64,000 nt of DNA from Paulinella micropora (Eukaryota > Cercozoa > Imbricatea > Euglyphida > Paulinellidae): NCBI GenBank assembly GCA_019918135.1, contig WBZZ01003979.1, positions 40,001 through 104,000 of the forward strand. Direction: 5' to 3'. How positions within the stretch are numbered: position 1 is the first letter of the stretch; the number at the start of each line of letters is the position of its first letter. Shown here piece after piece: positions 29,594 to 38,024 of the stretch. The position numbers and the translations under genes were made by a program. The notes under the pieces are model-generated. The model had not been told where the DNA came from, did not search any database, and was given only the letters and a program-made list of their open reading frames with translations.

Positions 29594-30739
29594 TCACTCT
29601 GCTTCCAGCTCGTACGGACTGGCTGGCGCTAGCGGGCTGGGTATGTAGCGCTGCAGGAGCTGTTCGAGCAAGCCGCGGTCCAGCGCCTCTAGCAGGCCAA
29701 GGGCGGGCGCCCGCGCCTGGTCCAGTAGAAAGGTCGCCTCCTTGGGATGATCTCGCAGCAGCTCATCTCGGTTGCGCGCACGGGGTGCTAGCCTCACGAG
29801 CTCAATCGCAGTCTGCAACAACAGCTTAATGGCCAACAGGCACAGGCGATCGTAGGTCTGCGTCCGGCATTCGGGGGGCGGTTGCTTCATTAAACGCAAG
29901 TACTCGCGCAGGGTATTCCGCCGCACCAGCTCTTTCAGCAACGTGTTGCTCTCTCGCCCTTCCTCTTCGTCGTCCTCGTCCTGAATCGGGCAAGCTTCCT
30001 TGTGCAGGTCCAGACATTGCTTGCTGCAATACAAGTAGCAAGCACAACTCGCACAAGCCTGTAGTTCTGCAAGCAGCTCACTCTGGCAGACGGCGCAGCT
30101 CGGTGCCCTTAGCAGATTCTTGCATTTTGCCTCGTAACCTAGTACTTTGGACATCTGGCAGTACATCCCAAACCTGTCGTCCTCTTCTGACAGCACAGAA
30201 CAATTCCGGTTCTGCAGTATATATTTTTTTTTTAAATCCTTGAAATTTACCTTGTACGGCACCGATATGATAATTAGCGCCAGGGCCGGGAGGGGCTTAC
30301 TCGCCACCTTCGTAGCCTGGCACTGTTCCAGCGTACGCAGCCACGCCCACCTTGGCTCGTCTAGTCTGGTTTCGGGCACGTACGCGCTTTCCTCGCACTC
30401 AACGCCCAAAAGCACGTATACCAGCCCACCGCCATTATGCTTCTGGGCTTTCTGTATGAGTTTTTTGTACACGCGCCGCTCCCGGATTCCCACCACCATG
30501 TCTCCAAAATACATTTCTTGCACCCGCTTGACGCTCTCTGCATCTGGATCTTTACAAACCCGTTTGTGCTCATCCCAGTGTTTATGTTGGCATTTTAAAT
30601 TACAATACCTAGCGGCAGAGCAACGCCCACAACTTCGCAGAGAAGGGCTGCTTTTGGCCGTGGTAAACTCCCGCAGGCATCCGGGCCAGTGACAATGTCC
30701 CAACACTGTCGGAGTTGGCGCCTTTACACTCCCCATCAT
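29594..30739 (-). CDS. protein with two MYND-type zinc fingers
   Basis: About 380 aa from two tandem ATGs at 30,739/30,736. Residues 16-62 form a full MYND finger: C-x4-C, CGRC, ARYC, LKC and WDEHKRVC. Residues ~215-250 form a second one: CAVC, CASC, YLYCSKQC and H-x3-C. MYND fingers bind proline-rich peptides and are very common in giant viruses and protists. An acidic run follows the second finger, then a helical C-terminal region. The frame is intact. A G-run leader (30,800-30,880) precedes it. Role beyond protein binding is unknown. Confidence 0.8.
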   Translation of the reverse strand: MMGSVKAPTPTVLGHCHWPGCLREFTTAKSSPSLRSCGRCSAARYCNLKCQHKHWDEHKRVCKDPDAESVKRVQEMYFGDMVVGIRERRVYKKLIQKAQKHNGGGLVYVLLGVECEESAYVPETRLDEPRWAWLRTLEQCQATKVASKPLPALALIIISVPYKVNFKDLKKKYILQNRNCSVLSEEDDRFGMYCQMSKVLGYEAKCKNLLRAPSCAVCQSELLAELQACASCACYLYCSKQCLDLHKEACPIQDEDDEEEGRESNTLLKELVRRNTLREYLRLMKQPPPECRTQTYDRLCLLAIKLLLQTAIELVRLAPRARNRDELLRDHPKEATFLLDQARAPALGLLEALDRGLLEQLLQRYIPSPLAPASPYELEAE

Positions 30740-31004
30740 ATTACACCTTCAAACACTCCCTCGCCGTACCGAGTGGAAGGGGAGACAAGGTGTGAAATGG
30801 GGAGGGACAAGAGGCAGGGGGGGGGGGGAGGGGGGAAGGAGGGACAAGAGGGAACGACGGGAGGGGGGGAAGGGAGAAATCTGCTCCTCCCCTTTCCTCT
30901 TTCCTATTCCTCTCTCTCTCTCGTTCTCTCTCTTTCTTGCACGATCTCTGACGGGTTACCTCCAGCCCGTGCTAGCGGTATGCCGAGGCCCGAGCAGTTC
31001 TTCA
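30740..31004. other. leader of the MYND gene and 3' end of the LRR gene
   Basis: 30,740-30,900 is G-rich on the plus strand with a G-run at ~30,818-30,836. 30,904-31,004 holds the C-terminal codons of the minus-strand LRR gene, including CT-repeat sequence that encodes a Glu/Arg-rich tail. 31,005 is the left edge of the duplicated block. Confidence 0.4.
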
Positions 31005-32018
31005 ACACCAGCTCCGTCAGAACCCCTGCGCCTGACAGCCGGATAGTGACAGAACTGCCCACTATCCGGCAGCGCACCAGGCGCAGGACGCGCAGAGTCT
31101 CCGGCAAGGTCCACTCGGTGCCCTGGGCCCGAAATGTAAAGCCACAAAGCTCAAGCACCCGCAAACCTCGCCGGGGAAAGTCAGGCAGTGGCAGGCAAAG
31201 ACAGCCCGTGGACTGCCTGCCGCTGCCCCACAACGTGGGCCGTCTTCTCAGGGACAGGCGTAGCCCCGCCAGGCGCGACAGCAGGCCCTTCGTGTGGAGG
31301 AACGACGCCCATTGCTCAGGGCTAAAGCGTGACATACCTTGCAAGCTCAGCGAAGACAGCCGGGGCGTACTCGTTACCGACAGCCAACCCAGTTCTAGCA
31401 GATCTCCAAGCGCGCCGTAATCGCAGTCGTTTAAGCTTAGCTCCTGCAAAGCAGGAAACACCAGCCCGCCCCTCACCCCAAAGGATGAAGGCAGGTGTGA
31501 GAGCTCTAGCCTTTTCAGGCTGGGGGCTGCAACTCGCAGCCAGGGCGCCTCCCACCTTGCACTCTCGTACAACCGGTAGCTGCGCTTTATTATCACGCGC
31601 ACTCCTCGCAGACCCGCTACACTCCTGCTCAGCCAGTCGTTTATGAGATTCTCCGTGCGCTCAGGCGGGCTCCCCAGATCCACGTCCAGCTGTTTCGTGC
31701 TTCTGGGTATACTCAACTCCAGTCCGGGGCTAAAGCCAATGTCCCAACATACTAGCCGTAGTCTTTCCAGCGAAGTACAACTTGTCAGGAAGCCGTTCAG
31801 CTGCAGCAACACATTTTCGGTCAAAGGGCTGCAAAATCTCACGTCCAACCCTACGAACCGTTGCGCATAGAGGTGGGATAGTTCCCTAGCCCGAGGCTGC
31901 TGTCTTCTCGGGGCTGCAGCGAATCTCCAGACCGCCCCTCCCACCGCCAGCCCCCGCTCGTGTTCAACACAAGATAATGCCAGGGCGGCCTCGCGATCGT
32001 AACGCGCCACTGCCGCAT
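30904..32018 (-). CDS. leucine-rich repeat protein, block copy 1
   Basis: About 370 aa. The in-frame part opens inside the gene, and an ATG at 32,018 in a neighbouring frame corresponds to the start of the second copy (42,597), so this copy has one break near its N-terminus. LRR-like units are evident: LERLRLVCWD, TKQLDVDLG, LRGVRVIIK, LKRLELSHL, LQELSLNDCD, LSSLSLQGM, LAGLRLSLRR, LRVLELCGF, LRVLRLVRC and LTELVLKNCS. The first ~40 residues have a W-containing segment but no convincing F-box. The C-terminal tail is a charged Arg/Glu run. Presumably a substrate or partner adaptor. Confidence 0.6.
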
Positions 32019-32341
32019 ATCCCCCAAACGTCGCTTGGGGGAGGGAAGAAAGTGAGGGACAAAGATATTAAGCAGGACAGAGCTTTGAGAAAAGGGGGAG
32101 AGAACGAGTGCTTTTTGAAAACGGGATAGGGGGCACCTCCCCTCCCCATTCTCTTCCCCTGCCTCTCCCACCCCCATTTTTCCACCCCACTCGAAGAGGG
32201 GAGGGAGGGGCGGGGACAAACCTTTGACAGTCGTATTCTTCCTTCCAGTCCACGCAAAGCATGGAATGGGAGTACTCAATGTAAATACCAAAGCAACTGC
32301 ACTAAGCAAAGCCATTTGCTCAGGCAAGCAGAAAGGGCAGC
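32019..32341. promoter_or_regulatory. divergent leader between LRR and membrane-protein genes, copy 1
   Basis: No gene. It contains a self-complementary GGGGGCACCTCCCC-type tract at ~32,128-32,145 and C/G-rich flanks. Near the plus start is a short A-rich CAGAAAGGGCAGC before the ATG at 32,342. The equivalent in copy 2 is 42,598-42,922. Confidence 0.4.
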
Positions 32342-33133
32342 ATGGGTAACGTATGCGCCTGCGTTTGCGTGGGCGCAGTCTTGTTCAGTTTATTGGGCAC
32401 CATTATAGGACTGAAATTCGCAAGTGACGTAAGAGGGTCAGACTCACAAGAAAACACAAATTGTGTTTCTAAGTGGTCCCAGCCAGAGTACAATGAACAG
32501 TTTAGGTTCTTGGGCCCTAATCTAAGCAGCATTACGGATGCTGTCTTGTTGTATGCGGAGAAATCTCACCAGTGTCTGTCAGTGGTGGCAACCACGGAGG
32601 GAAACGTGTCGGAACCGGCATGGCTGGCGTTGCAGCTGGCGGAATGTAGCACCGACAGCGCCGCGCTGCAAACCTTTGGACTTTTCAATGCTTCGAGCTC
32701 CAGTGATTGCACGTCGTTCAAAAAACCGTCTTTTGAAGAGGACGGAGTCGTCGATGACAGGATTGGTTTTCACATGCTCTTGTACAATGATGCGAATGGA
32801 AATAATTACGGGCTTTCGCCAAGCACAGATAACCCCGACTGCCGCGAGTGCCTTCGGATGAACCGAATCACCGACCTCAGCACAATTTATCCAGCGTTTG
32901 GCTGGTGGATTGCTTACAAGGAGCGCAACTACCCAATCTATGGGAAGTGCATTCTGTTGCAACAGCCAAATGCCCAGGCTGTGAGCTACACATTTGCTAG
33001 CATATACAATAACAAGTTCCTGGTCAGCGACCTTCGTCAAACTAACGGAAAAGCAAGAATACCGGACGACGGTGCCACCTTTCGGTTGCTGGGCCCGACG
33101 GCGCCATTGCCCCCCGCGCGCTCTCCGGAGTGA
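32342..33133 (+). CDS. type II membrane protein with Cys-containing ectodomain, block copy 1
   Basis: 263 aa from ATG 32,342. Residues ~6-27 form one hydrophobic segment followed by polar sequence, giving a signal-anchor with the C-terminus outside. The ~230-residue ectodomain has about ten cysteines, N-x-S/T sites (LSS, VSE, ASS) and aromatic-rich motifs. Its second half (GFHMLLYNDANGNNYGLS, FGWWIAYKERNYPIYGKC) resembles the style of a compact lectin- or enzyme-like beta fold, but I do not recognise it. Intact. Copy 2 at 42,923 conserves the ectodomain but has a quite different N-terminal segment. Probably a surface or virion-membrane protein. Confidence 0.6.
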   Translation: MGNVCACVCVGAVLFSLLGTIIGLKFASDVRGSDSQENTNCVSKWSQPEYNEQFRFLGPNLSSITDAVLLYAEKSHQCLSVVATTEGNVSEPAWLALQLAECSTDSAALQTFGLFNASSSSDCTSFKKPSFEEDGVVDDRIGFHMLLYNDANGNNYGLSPSTDNPDCRECLRMNRITDLSTIYPAFGWWIAYKERNYPIYGKCILLQQPNAQAVSYTFASIYNNKFLVSDLRQTNGKARIPDDGATFRLLGPTAPLPPARSPE

Positions 33134-33488
33134 TTTACGATCTTCGAGCATACAATCGAGGTCGGCGAACAAAGTTCAAAAAAGAAAAAAAAAAATAAAT
33201 TTTATTCAAACAAAAAGACTCCATTAAAAAAACTCTCCGCTTCTTGCATAAGACCCAAATACGGCGAAAGCCCGTATTAACACGAATTTTCAACTAGAAG
33301 AGCCACTAAGCACCCCTTTTGCTCTCTCGTGTTTTTCAATGGGTAAGGGGGGGGTGCCTCCCCCCTCCTTAATACCCACCCCCATGTCCTGGGCGGGGGT
33401 CATTAAATGGGGGGGGGTGCCCCCCCCCCTTCTCCCACCTGCTGGTCCCTGTTCGATTCAGTGTCGGCCACAAGAAAAAAAGACTACT
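33134..33488. promoter_or_regulatory. tail of membrane-protein gene and leader of methyltransferase-like gene
   Basis: 33,185-33,235 carries AAATAAATTTTATT (poly(A) signals on both strands) and ATTAAAAAAAC. 33,345-33,368 and 33,410-33,430 are two G-run/TGCC/C-run self-complementary tracts, 60 bp before the ATG at 33,489. The same pair precedes the copy 2 gene at 43,913-43,936 and 43,977-43,999. Confidence 0.45.
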
Positions 33489-34691
33489 ATGACTACGACT
33501 AGTTTGCAGACCCTTGTAGCTGGCACGGACACACTCTGCTTTCCCACGTACCGCAATTTTCCAGTAGAAGCTCTGCGCGACCTGGACACGGGCGACCTGG
33601 AGCTTACCTGGGCAGACACAGAATACCCTGACCACGAGACGGCCGTAGCCGACTCGCGGGGTTTCCCCGGGGCCGTCGTCCGCGGGCGAGTCGTGCGCTG
33701 GGCGCCGACCGTCTTCGCGGCCGCAGACGCGGGCCTCCTGCTTGCCTTTGAGCTGGCCGACGGGCGCTACTCAGTCTCGCTGAGCATCCTGCACGGCAAG
33801 TTGCAGCGGGCTCGCTTCGCCTCGTGTGACTACAAGCTCGGCGAAGGCACGCTCGAAATCGACGGGGTGTGGTACGCCCTGGTAAGGTACACAGGACGCG
33901 GGAGACACGCGGGCAAGAGCGACTATGTGCCGGTGCCACTGCTGGATCGACGCCTGCGCCTCGAGGCGGAAGCCCGCGCGGGGTGCGAGCGACGGCGGCG
34001 GAACAACGCATTCCCGGAGCAACCCCTGCAGGCGTCGGTAGACGTGTACAACCAGGACAGAGACCGCCACTTCAAAGCCATTTGCAACGAGCGGCTGGCG
34101 ACAGAGCTGGCGGCCCTGGTGAAGGTTCGGCAACTGGCGGAGGCCTCGGTGCTGCTGTTAGAGGGCAGCGACGGATGCTCTTTCCGCGCGCTGCGGGCCG
34201 CCGCACCCTGTCCGCTGCGGGCCGACGTGCCCAACCTGTGCGCCGACACCTGCGACAAGCTGCGGGCCCTGCAGGCGCCCGGCCTAATTGTGCACCCAGG
34301 CTCGCTCGAGGAGTTTCTGGCTCGCCGCGCCAAGCTCGAACCTCCCCCGCCGCATTATCAGCTCTGCTACGCGGACTTTTGCGGCATGCTGCACGGCAAC
34401 CAACGCGCGCTGGAGCTGGCCGTGCGCGCGCTGGACCCCTGCGCCGGCTCCCTGCTGGCAGTGACTCTGTACCTCGGCCGGGGCGCGCTGCAGTCGCTCA
34501 GATTTTACGCGGGCGACAAGGCCCTGACGAAAGACGTGTTCACGGCTGAGCTAGCCTGGCTCGTGGGTCGAGAAAGGCGCGCCTCGCTGCTCTGGACGCT
34601 GGAATCGGGCAACATGTGCTGTTGGCTCTTCCGCTTATATGGAGCCCCGCGCGGCCCTCCCTCTCTCTGCCCTCCCTCCCCCTCTCTCTAG
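33489..34691 (+). CDS. putative class I SAM-dependent methyltransferase-like protein, block copy 1
   Basis: 400 aa from ATG 33,489 to TAG 34,689. Residues ~215-385 have the order of a Rossmann methyltransferase. A strand with VLLLEGSDG sits in the SAM motif I position, and a V-P-N strand follows about 30 residues later. A GSLEEFL segment, the strand YADFCGMLHGN (compare the DYCG-type motif of protist and viral methyltransferases) and a late LLAVTLYLGRGALQ strand follow. The N-terminal ~200 residues contain a beta-rich region with a DGVWYALVRYTGRGR motif and unknown role. Substrate unknown. Intact. It converges on the membrane-protein gene with a 50 bp shared tail. Confidence 0.45.
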   Translation: MTTTSLQTLVAGTDTLCFPTYRNFPVEALRDLDTGDLELTWADTEYPDHETAVADSRGFPGAVVRGRVVRWAPTVFAAADAGLLLAFELADGRYSVSLSILHGKLQRARFASCDYKLGEGTLEIDGVWYALVRYTGRGRHAGKSDYVPVPLLDRRLRLEAEARAGCERRRRNNAFPEQPLQASVDVYNQDRDRHFKAICNERLATELAALVKVRQLAEASVLLLEGSDGCSFRALRAAAPCPLRADVPNLCADTCDKLRALQAPGLIVHPGSLEEFLARRAKLEPPPPHYQLCYADFCGMLHGNQRALELAVRALDPCAGSLLAVTLYLGRGALQSLRFYAGDKALTKDVFTAELAWLVGRERRASLLWTLESGNMCCWLFRLYGAPRGPPSLCPPSPSL

Positions 34692-34741
34692 TATGGAATA
34701 CTAGGACATTTTATTAAAAAAAAACGGACTTTGGCGCGTGA
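34692..34741. terminator. compact convergent tail
   Basis: 50 bp between two converging stop codons with a central CATTTTATTAAAAAAAAAC, which can serve both strands. This is the empty target of the retrotransposon found in copy 2: the target sequence AATAC is at 34,697-34,701. Confidence 0.5.
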
Positions 34742-35461
34742 CTAATTCGGTGGTTGCCACGCCGGTTCTAAATGCACAATGCCGACTCGGGCGGGCATCA
34801 CAGCTGCAAGGATTCCGCAAACAGCGAGGCTTATGACGCAACACATAACCATGCACCACAGATATAGCTCGGCAAAATAGCCTGAGCGTCCTTCAAATTT
34901 GTCATTGTTGCAAAGCGTAACAAGTAATCCTACAACGAAGGCGGCACCAAAGCCCGCTGCTACAAAACCAGCAGTCTGGAATCGTTTGTGTCGTCCTGCA
35001 TTCCATGGTGTGACCTCCAACTCGTATGTCATTACGCACTGTTGCGTCTCGTTGCGCATCGCTTCCGAGCAGTTAGTCATTAGTAACTCGCACGTAGCCC
35101 ACCACACCCAAGGCCCGTCGCAGGTTTGCGCTAGCGTGGATTCGTAGTTGGTCTGCTTTTCTATTTCCTTGTCGCTGCATTCACTTGTTCTAGCCATCCG
35201 TGCACGCAGTATGTGTCGCGACTCATTCGATGCCCACGTGCCACAGGGTGACTCTGCCCACACGTATATCGTAGCAGGCTCGGGGTTGGACCAGGCAGTT
35301 AGGAGATGTTTTTGTTTCGTGCCGTGCTTGCCATTGCGCGTAACAGTCACACTCAAGAATGGTATCTTTTGATGTGTTGGCACGTGTATTGTGTTGCGGC
35401 CACTAAAGCTTGTCTTGGCCGTTATGACATGCAGCAGCAGCAGCCAGTGGAGAAGCAACAT
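34742..35461 (-). CDS. signal-peptide membrane glycoprotein with two C-terminal membrane helices, block copy 1
   Basis: 239 aa from ATG 35,461. Longer in-frame starts are less likely because this ATG opens directly into a Leu-rich signal peptide (residues 1-15). An ectodomain of ~130 residues follows with six to eight Cys, several N-glycosylation sites and W-rich SPCGTWASNES and GPWVWWATCEL segments. Two hydrophobic helices lie at ~155-178 and ~195-218. The short C-terminal tail ends in HLEPAWQPPN, shared with the small membrane protein next door (HLGDSWQPPD). Function unknown; probable surface protein. Copy 2 retains only the C-terminal part. Confidence 0.55.
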   Translation of the reverse strand: MLLLHWLLLLHVITAKTSFSGRNTIHVPTHQKIPFLSVTVTRNGKHGTKQKHLLTAWSNPEPATIYVWAESPCGTWASNESRHILRARMARTSECSDKEIEKQTNYESTLAQTCDGPWVWWATCELLMTNCSEAMRNETQQCVMTYELEVTPWNAGRHKRFQTAGFVAAGFGAAFVVGLLVTLCNNDKFEGRSGYFAELYLWCMVMCCVISLAVCGILAAVMPARVGIVHLEPAWQPPN

Positions 35462-35607
35462 GACTATTTTTTTCTTTTTGTTTTTATAATAAAGGTAGCC
35501 AACTCGCGCAAGATGTTCCCCCGCTTGGACCCCCGCGTCTGCGTCTTTCATTAAGAGTAAACACTGTGTGGGGGGGGGGGCGGGGGGGGGAGGAAGGGGG
35601 AGGGAAA

Positions 35608-35802
35608 CTAGTCCGGCGGTTGCCAAGAGTCTCCTAAATGCATCATGCTGACTCGGACATGTCGCACTAAAAACAGGATTCCGCTAAGAATGGCGAATAT
35701 GATGCACAACACGAACATGGCCACCATGAATATATAGGCCCGATGATGTAAACGATCGGTCCAGGTATATGGTCCATAACCGATTTTGACGGTAAAACCC
35801 AT
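35608..35802 (-). CDS. small single-pass membrane protein with WQPP tail
   Basis: 64 aa. Residues ~25-47 are one hydrophobic helix preceded by a short polar N-terminus. The last ~20 residues (RV-x-x-MHLGDSWQPPD) match the C-terminus of the neighbouring membrane glycoprotein, so the two are paralogous at least in this tail. Present only in copy 1 of the duplicated block. A possible cytoplasmic sorting or interaction motif. Confidence 0.5.
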   Translation of the reverse strand: MGFTVKIGYGPYTWTDRLHHRAYIFMVAMFVLCIIFAILSGILFLVRHVRVSMMHLGDSWQPPD

Positions 35803-36116
35803 AGTAACTGCTCCTACTAACAGGCGACAACAAAGCCGAGGATATATAGCCCAGTATCCGCGTTACCTTGCCTAGCTTTGCCCCCCCCCCAAAAAAAGAA
35901 GAGGCGCCTGTTTGAATGTTCGGCGCAGCCTCGGGTCCCACAAAGCCGTGTGCAGCTTCGTCTCGTTTAGCATAGTCAAGTACGAAACCGAACAAGACGG
36001 CTTGGTCTGTGGCGGAAAGTGCCAAACAAAGGTTCTTTTCTTTATCACTGGCTAATAGCTTCTCTTTTTAATTAGACACTTGCAGCAGCTAGCGCGGGCT
36101 GGAGAGGGGCGGTTTT
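35803..36116. other. intergenic with a possible short minus-strand ORF
   Basis: Between the small membrane protein and the kinase-like gene. Two overlapping minus-strand frames (around 35,890-36,055) stay open and are kept in copy 2 (53,870-54,035), but neither looks clearly coding. A C-run lies at 35,880-35,890. 36,060-36,115 is an AT-rich tail with CTTTTTAATTAGAC. Confidence 0.3.
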
Positions 36117-37802
36117 TTATTCTTCTCCTTCGCACTCGTGATCTTCTCGGTCCGAAATCAAAGAACCAAACAGGCCGTTTTTTTCAAGGTCTTCTGCAAC
36201 GGACTTCTCCTTTGAGTACTTCCTTAGCCATGCTGTGAAAGATTGGTACAGTTCTGTGTAAGGCTTGCCGTCGCTCTTGACTGGCGAGGCCTGTGGGTTT
36301 TGCTTTAAATACGCATCCATAATTCTTTGGTAGAGCTGAGCTGCGCTAATGGTCACTACCGAGTAGTAAAAAATCGTCAAGCCAGCCACTACTTGTTCGC
36401 CGCCAGGGGCTGTGCACACAGACTTGCTTGAACCGCATTTGCTACATCCAACCAGCCTCTGCAGCACATGATACACATAGACGCACGAGTAAATGCTCAT
36501 CGGCTTAAATTCTGAAAGCAGCGGCACTACCGAGAATTTCAGGTTTTGAGCTACAACCAATCTCACTGCGGGGTCATAATGCAGCAAAGCCTTGGACGGA
36601 GGCAGGAGCCCGCCCGGAATGGTCGCGTAGTGATCTATTTTCATCATGACTTCTAGGGCCTTGCAGACTTCTTTGGCATTGTAAGCAACCAGGGGCTCAA
36701 ACAAGGCGCCACGTATGCCCCGGGCCAGAGCGCTACCGCCAAACGTGTTACATAGGAAGAGCAGGTAGTGCATAATCACGACGCTGTCAAGGTTTTCTGG
36801 GCTTTGCAGCTCGGCGGGCAACGGGTAGAGATGCGTGCTCCTTTGACAGAATATCGTCGAGCCTTTGTCGTCGGTCCAGAAGGGCATGTCTATGTCAATG
36901 AAGCGATAATCGATTTTTTTCCCGTCCTCGCTCGCTTTCTGAACCATGTTTTTGGCATGGATGTCCAACCAGACAAGGGTGGGGGCTTTCTGCTGCTTTT
37001 GCTGCTGCTGCTGCTCGGCGGCGGCCGCCGAGGTCTGGCGAGTGTACGTGACCAAGCCCCGAATGCAAGTCATAACTCCGCCTAAGCAGTGGCTCAGCGT
37101 GGCGCGATCGGTAGCTTTGTTATTCTTCCACACCCAAAGACTGCGGAAGCCTGTCCCCTGAAGCACACCCATGTCGAGCTGATCGTACATGGCCATCTGT
37201 TGGATCACGATTCCTTTGGGGTTATTTCTGTTATCGTTTAGCACTTCCCTGAAACGCTCCAGCAAACTTACCAAACTCCAGTTGTTTGGCAAATTCCCAA
37301 TATAGTCCAAAAGCTCTCTTTCACGCATAAACGTATACTCCGTAATTGCCTGTCCGGGGCCTTTAAAGCTTGTGGCGCCTGTCTCGACACACAGGTATCC
37401 AAATCCTGTACATTCGACGGTCACTTCACGCCGGTAAAGCCCTCCCTCCTTTAAGCAGTCGGAGCGCATAGCATCGAGGATTTTGCAATAGGACGTGGGC
37501 CCAGGCTCCAGAGAATTTCCCTTTTTGGAGGTTTCGCTTGGCTTGGCAAATTCGACGCACAGCCTATATACTTTTGAATCTTGTGGATGAAACAAGACTA
37601 CGTGCCCAAATCCGTGGGCAAAGCTGGTTATTTCTCCCGACGTGAGCAGTGCGCACAGATCTTCAAGGAGTTTGCTGTAGTCAGCGCTTACGAAAACTGA
37701 TTCTCCGGCAGGATCAGCGCCTGTACTCGCGTCAGAAAGAGCATCACCCGTCCAGATCGAGTAATGATCTTCGTCCGACTTTGTTGTTTTCTGTAAATCC
37801 AT
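36117..37802 (-). CDS. divergent protein-kinase-like protein, block copy 1
   Basis: 561 aa from ATG 37,802. Residues 64-66 (GFG in a FAHGFGHVVLF context) and VYRLCV look like a kinase glycine loop and the following strand. A catalytic-loop equivalent is at 279-285 (LDIHAKN, in place of HxDxKxxN) and a metal-binding equivalent at 301-305 (FIDID, in place of DFG). This pattern is closer to aminoglycoside/choline-kinase-like and atypical kinases than to canonical ones. A poly-Gln spacer (263-271) sits just before the catalytic loop and differs in length between copies. The C-terminal ~200 residues are helical with two CxxC-like Cys pairs (CSKCGSSKS). Intact. A second kinase-like gene begins at 63,223. 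Substrate unknown. Confidence 0.5.
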   Translation of the reverse strand: MDLQKTTKSDEDHYSIWTGDALSDASTGADPAGESVFVSADYSKLLEDLCALLTSGEITSFAHGFGHVVLFHPQDSKVYRLCVEFAKPSETSKKGNSLEPGPTSYCKILDAMRSDCLKEGGLYRREVTVECTGFGYLCVETGATSFKGPGQAITEYTFMRERELLDYIGNLPNNWSLVSLLERFREVLNDNRNNPKGIVIQQMAMYDQLDMGVLQGTGFRSLWVWKNNKATDRATLSHCLGGVMTCIRGLVTYTRQTSAAAAEQQQQQKQQKAPTLVWLDIHAKNMVQKASEDGKKIDYRFIDIDMPFWTDDKGSTIFCQRSTHLYPLPAELQSPENLDSVVIMHYLLFLCNTFGGSALARGIRGALFEPLVAYNAKEVCKALEVMMKIDHYATIPGGLLPPSKALLHYDPAVRLVVAQNLKFSVVPLLSEFKPMSIYSCVYVYHVLQRLVGCSKCGSSKSVCTAPGGEQVVAGLTIFYYSVVTISAAQLYQRIMDAYLKQNPQASPVKSDGKPYTELYQSFTAWLRKYSKEKSVAEDLEKNGLFGSLISDREDHECEGEE

Positions 37803-37844
37803 CAAGTGCCCCTCTTCTCCTTTAAGGATTCTATTGCAGCCCTT

Positions 37845-37903
37845 CAGCCCGCTTGCGCGGGCTGGAAAGAAAACAAGGGGGCCCATCCCGCTTGCGCGGG
37901 ATG
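37845..37903. promoter_or_regulatory. twin inverted repeats between divergent genes, copy 1
   Basis: Two adjacent inverted repeats share a core: AGCCCGC/GCGGGCT at 37,845-37,864 and ATCCCGC/GCGGGAT at 37,884-37,903. Both have the same CTTGCG centre. The outer bases differ in a compensatory way, so pairing is kept. They lie between the kinase-like (minus) and GNAT (plus) starts, 40-80 bp upstream of the former and ~140 bp upstream of the latter. A G-run/TGCAC/C-run tract follows at ~37,955-37,978. Operators or hairpins in a leader RNA are both possible. Confidence 0.55.
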
Positions 37904-38024
37904 GAAGGGGGGAAAGGGGGGCGGGGCGGGGGGGGTGTATGAAAAGGGGAGAGGGAGGGGGGTGCACCCCCCCCCCGTCCTTCTGCGTCTTTCAGCTTTG
38001 TACCAACAGGGATGTCCAAAGAAA

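Noticed and set aside
33604-34333. Minus-strand and alternative-frame ORFs in the methyltransferase-like gene (and the same at 44,189-44,918)
   Set aside because: Arg/Pro/Ser-rich shadows of GC-rich coding DNA, with no conserved features.
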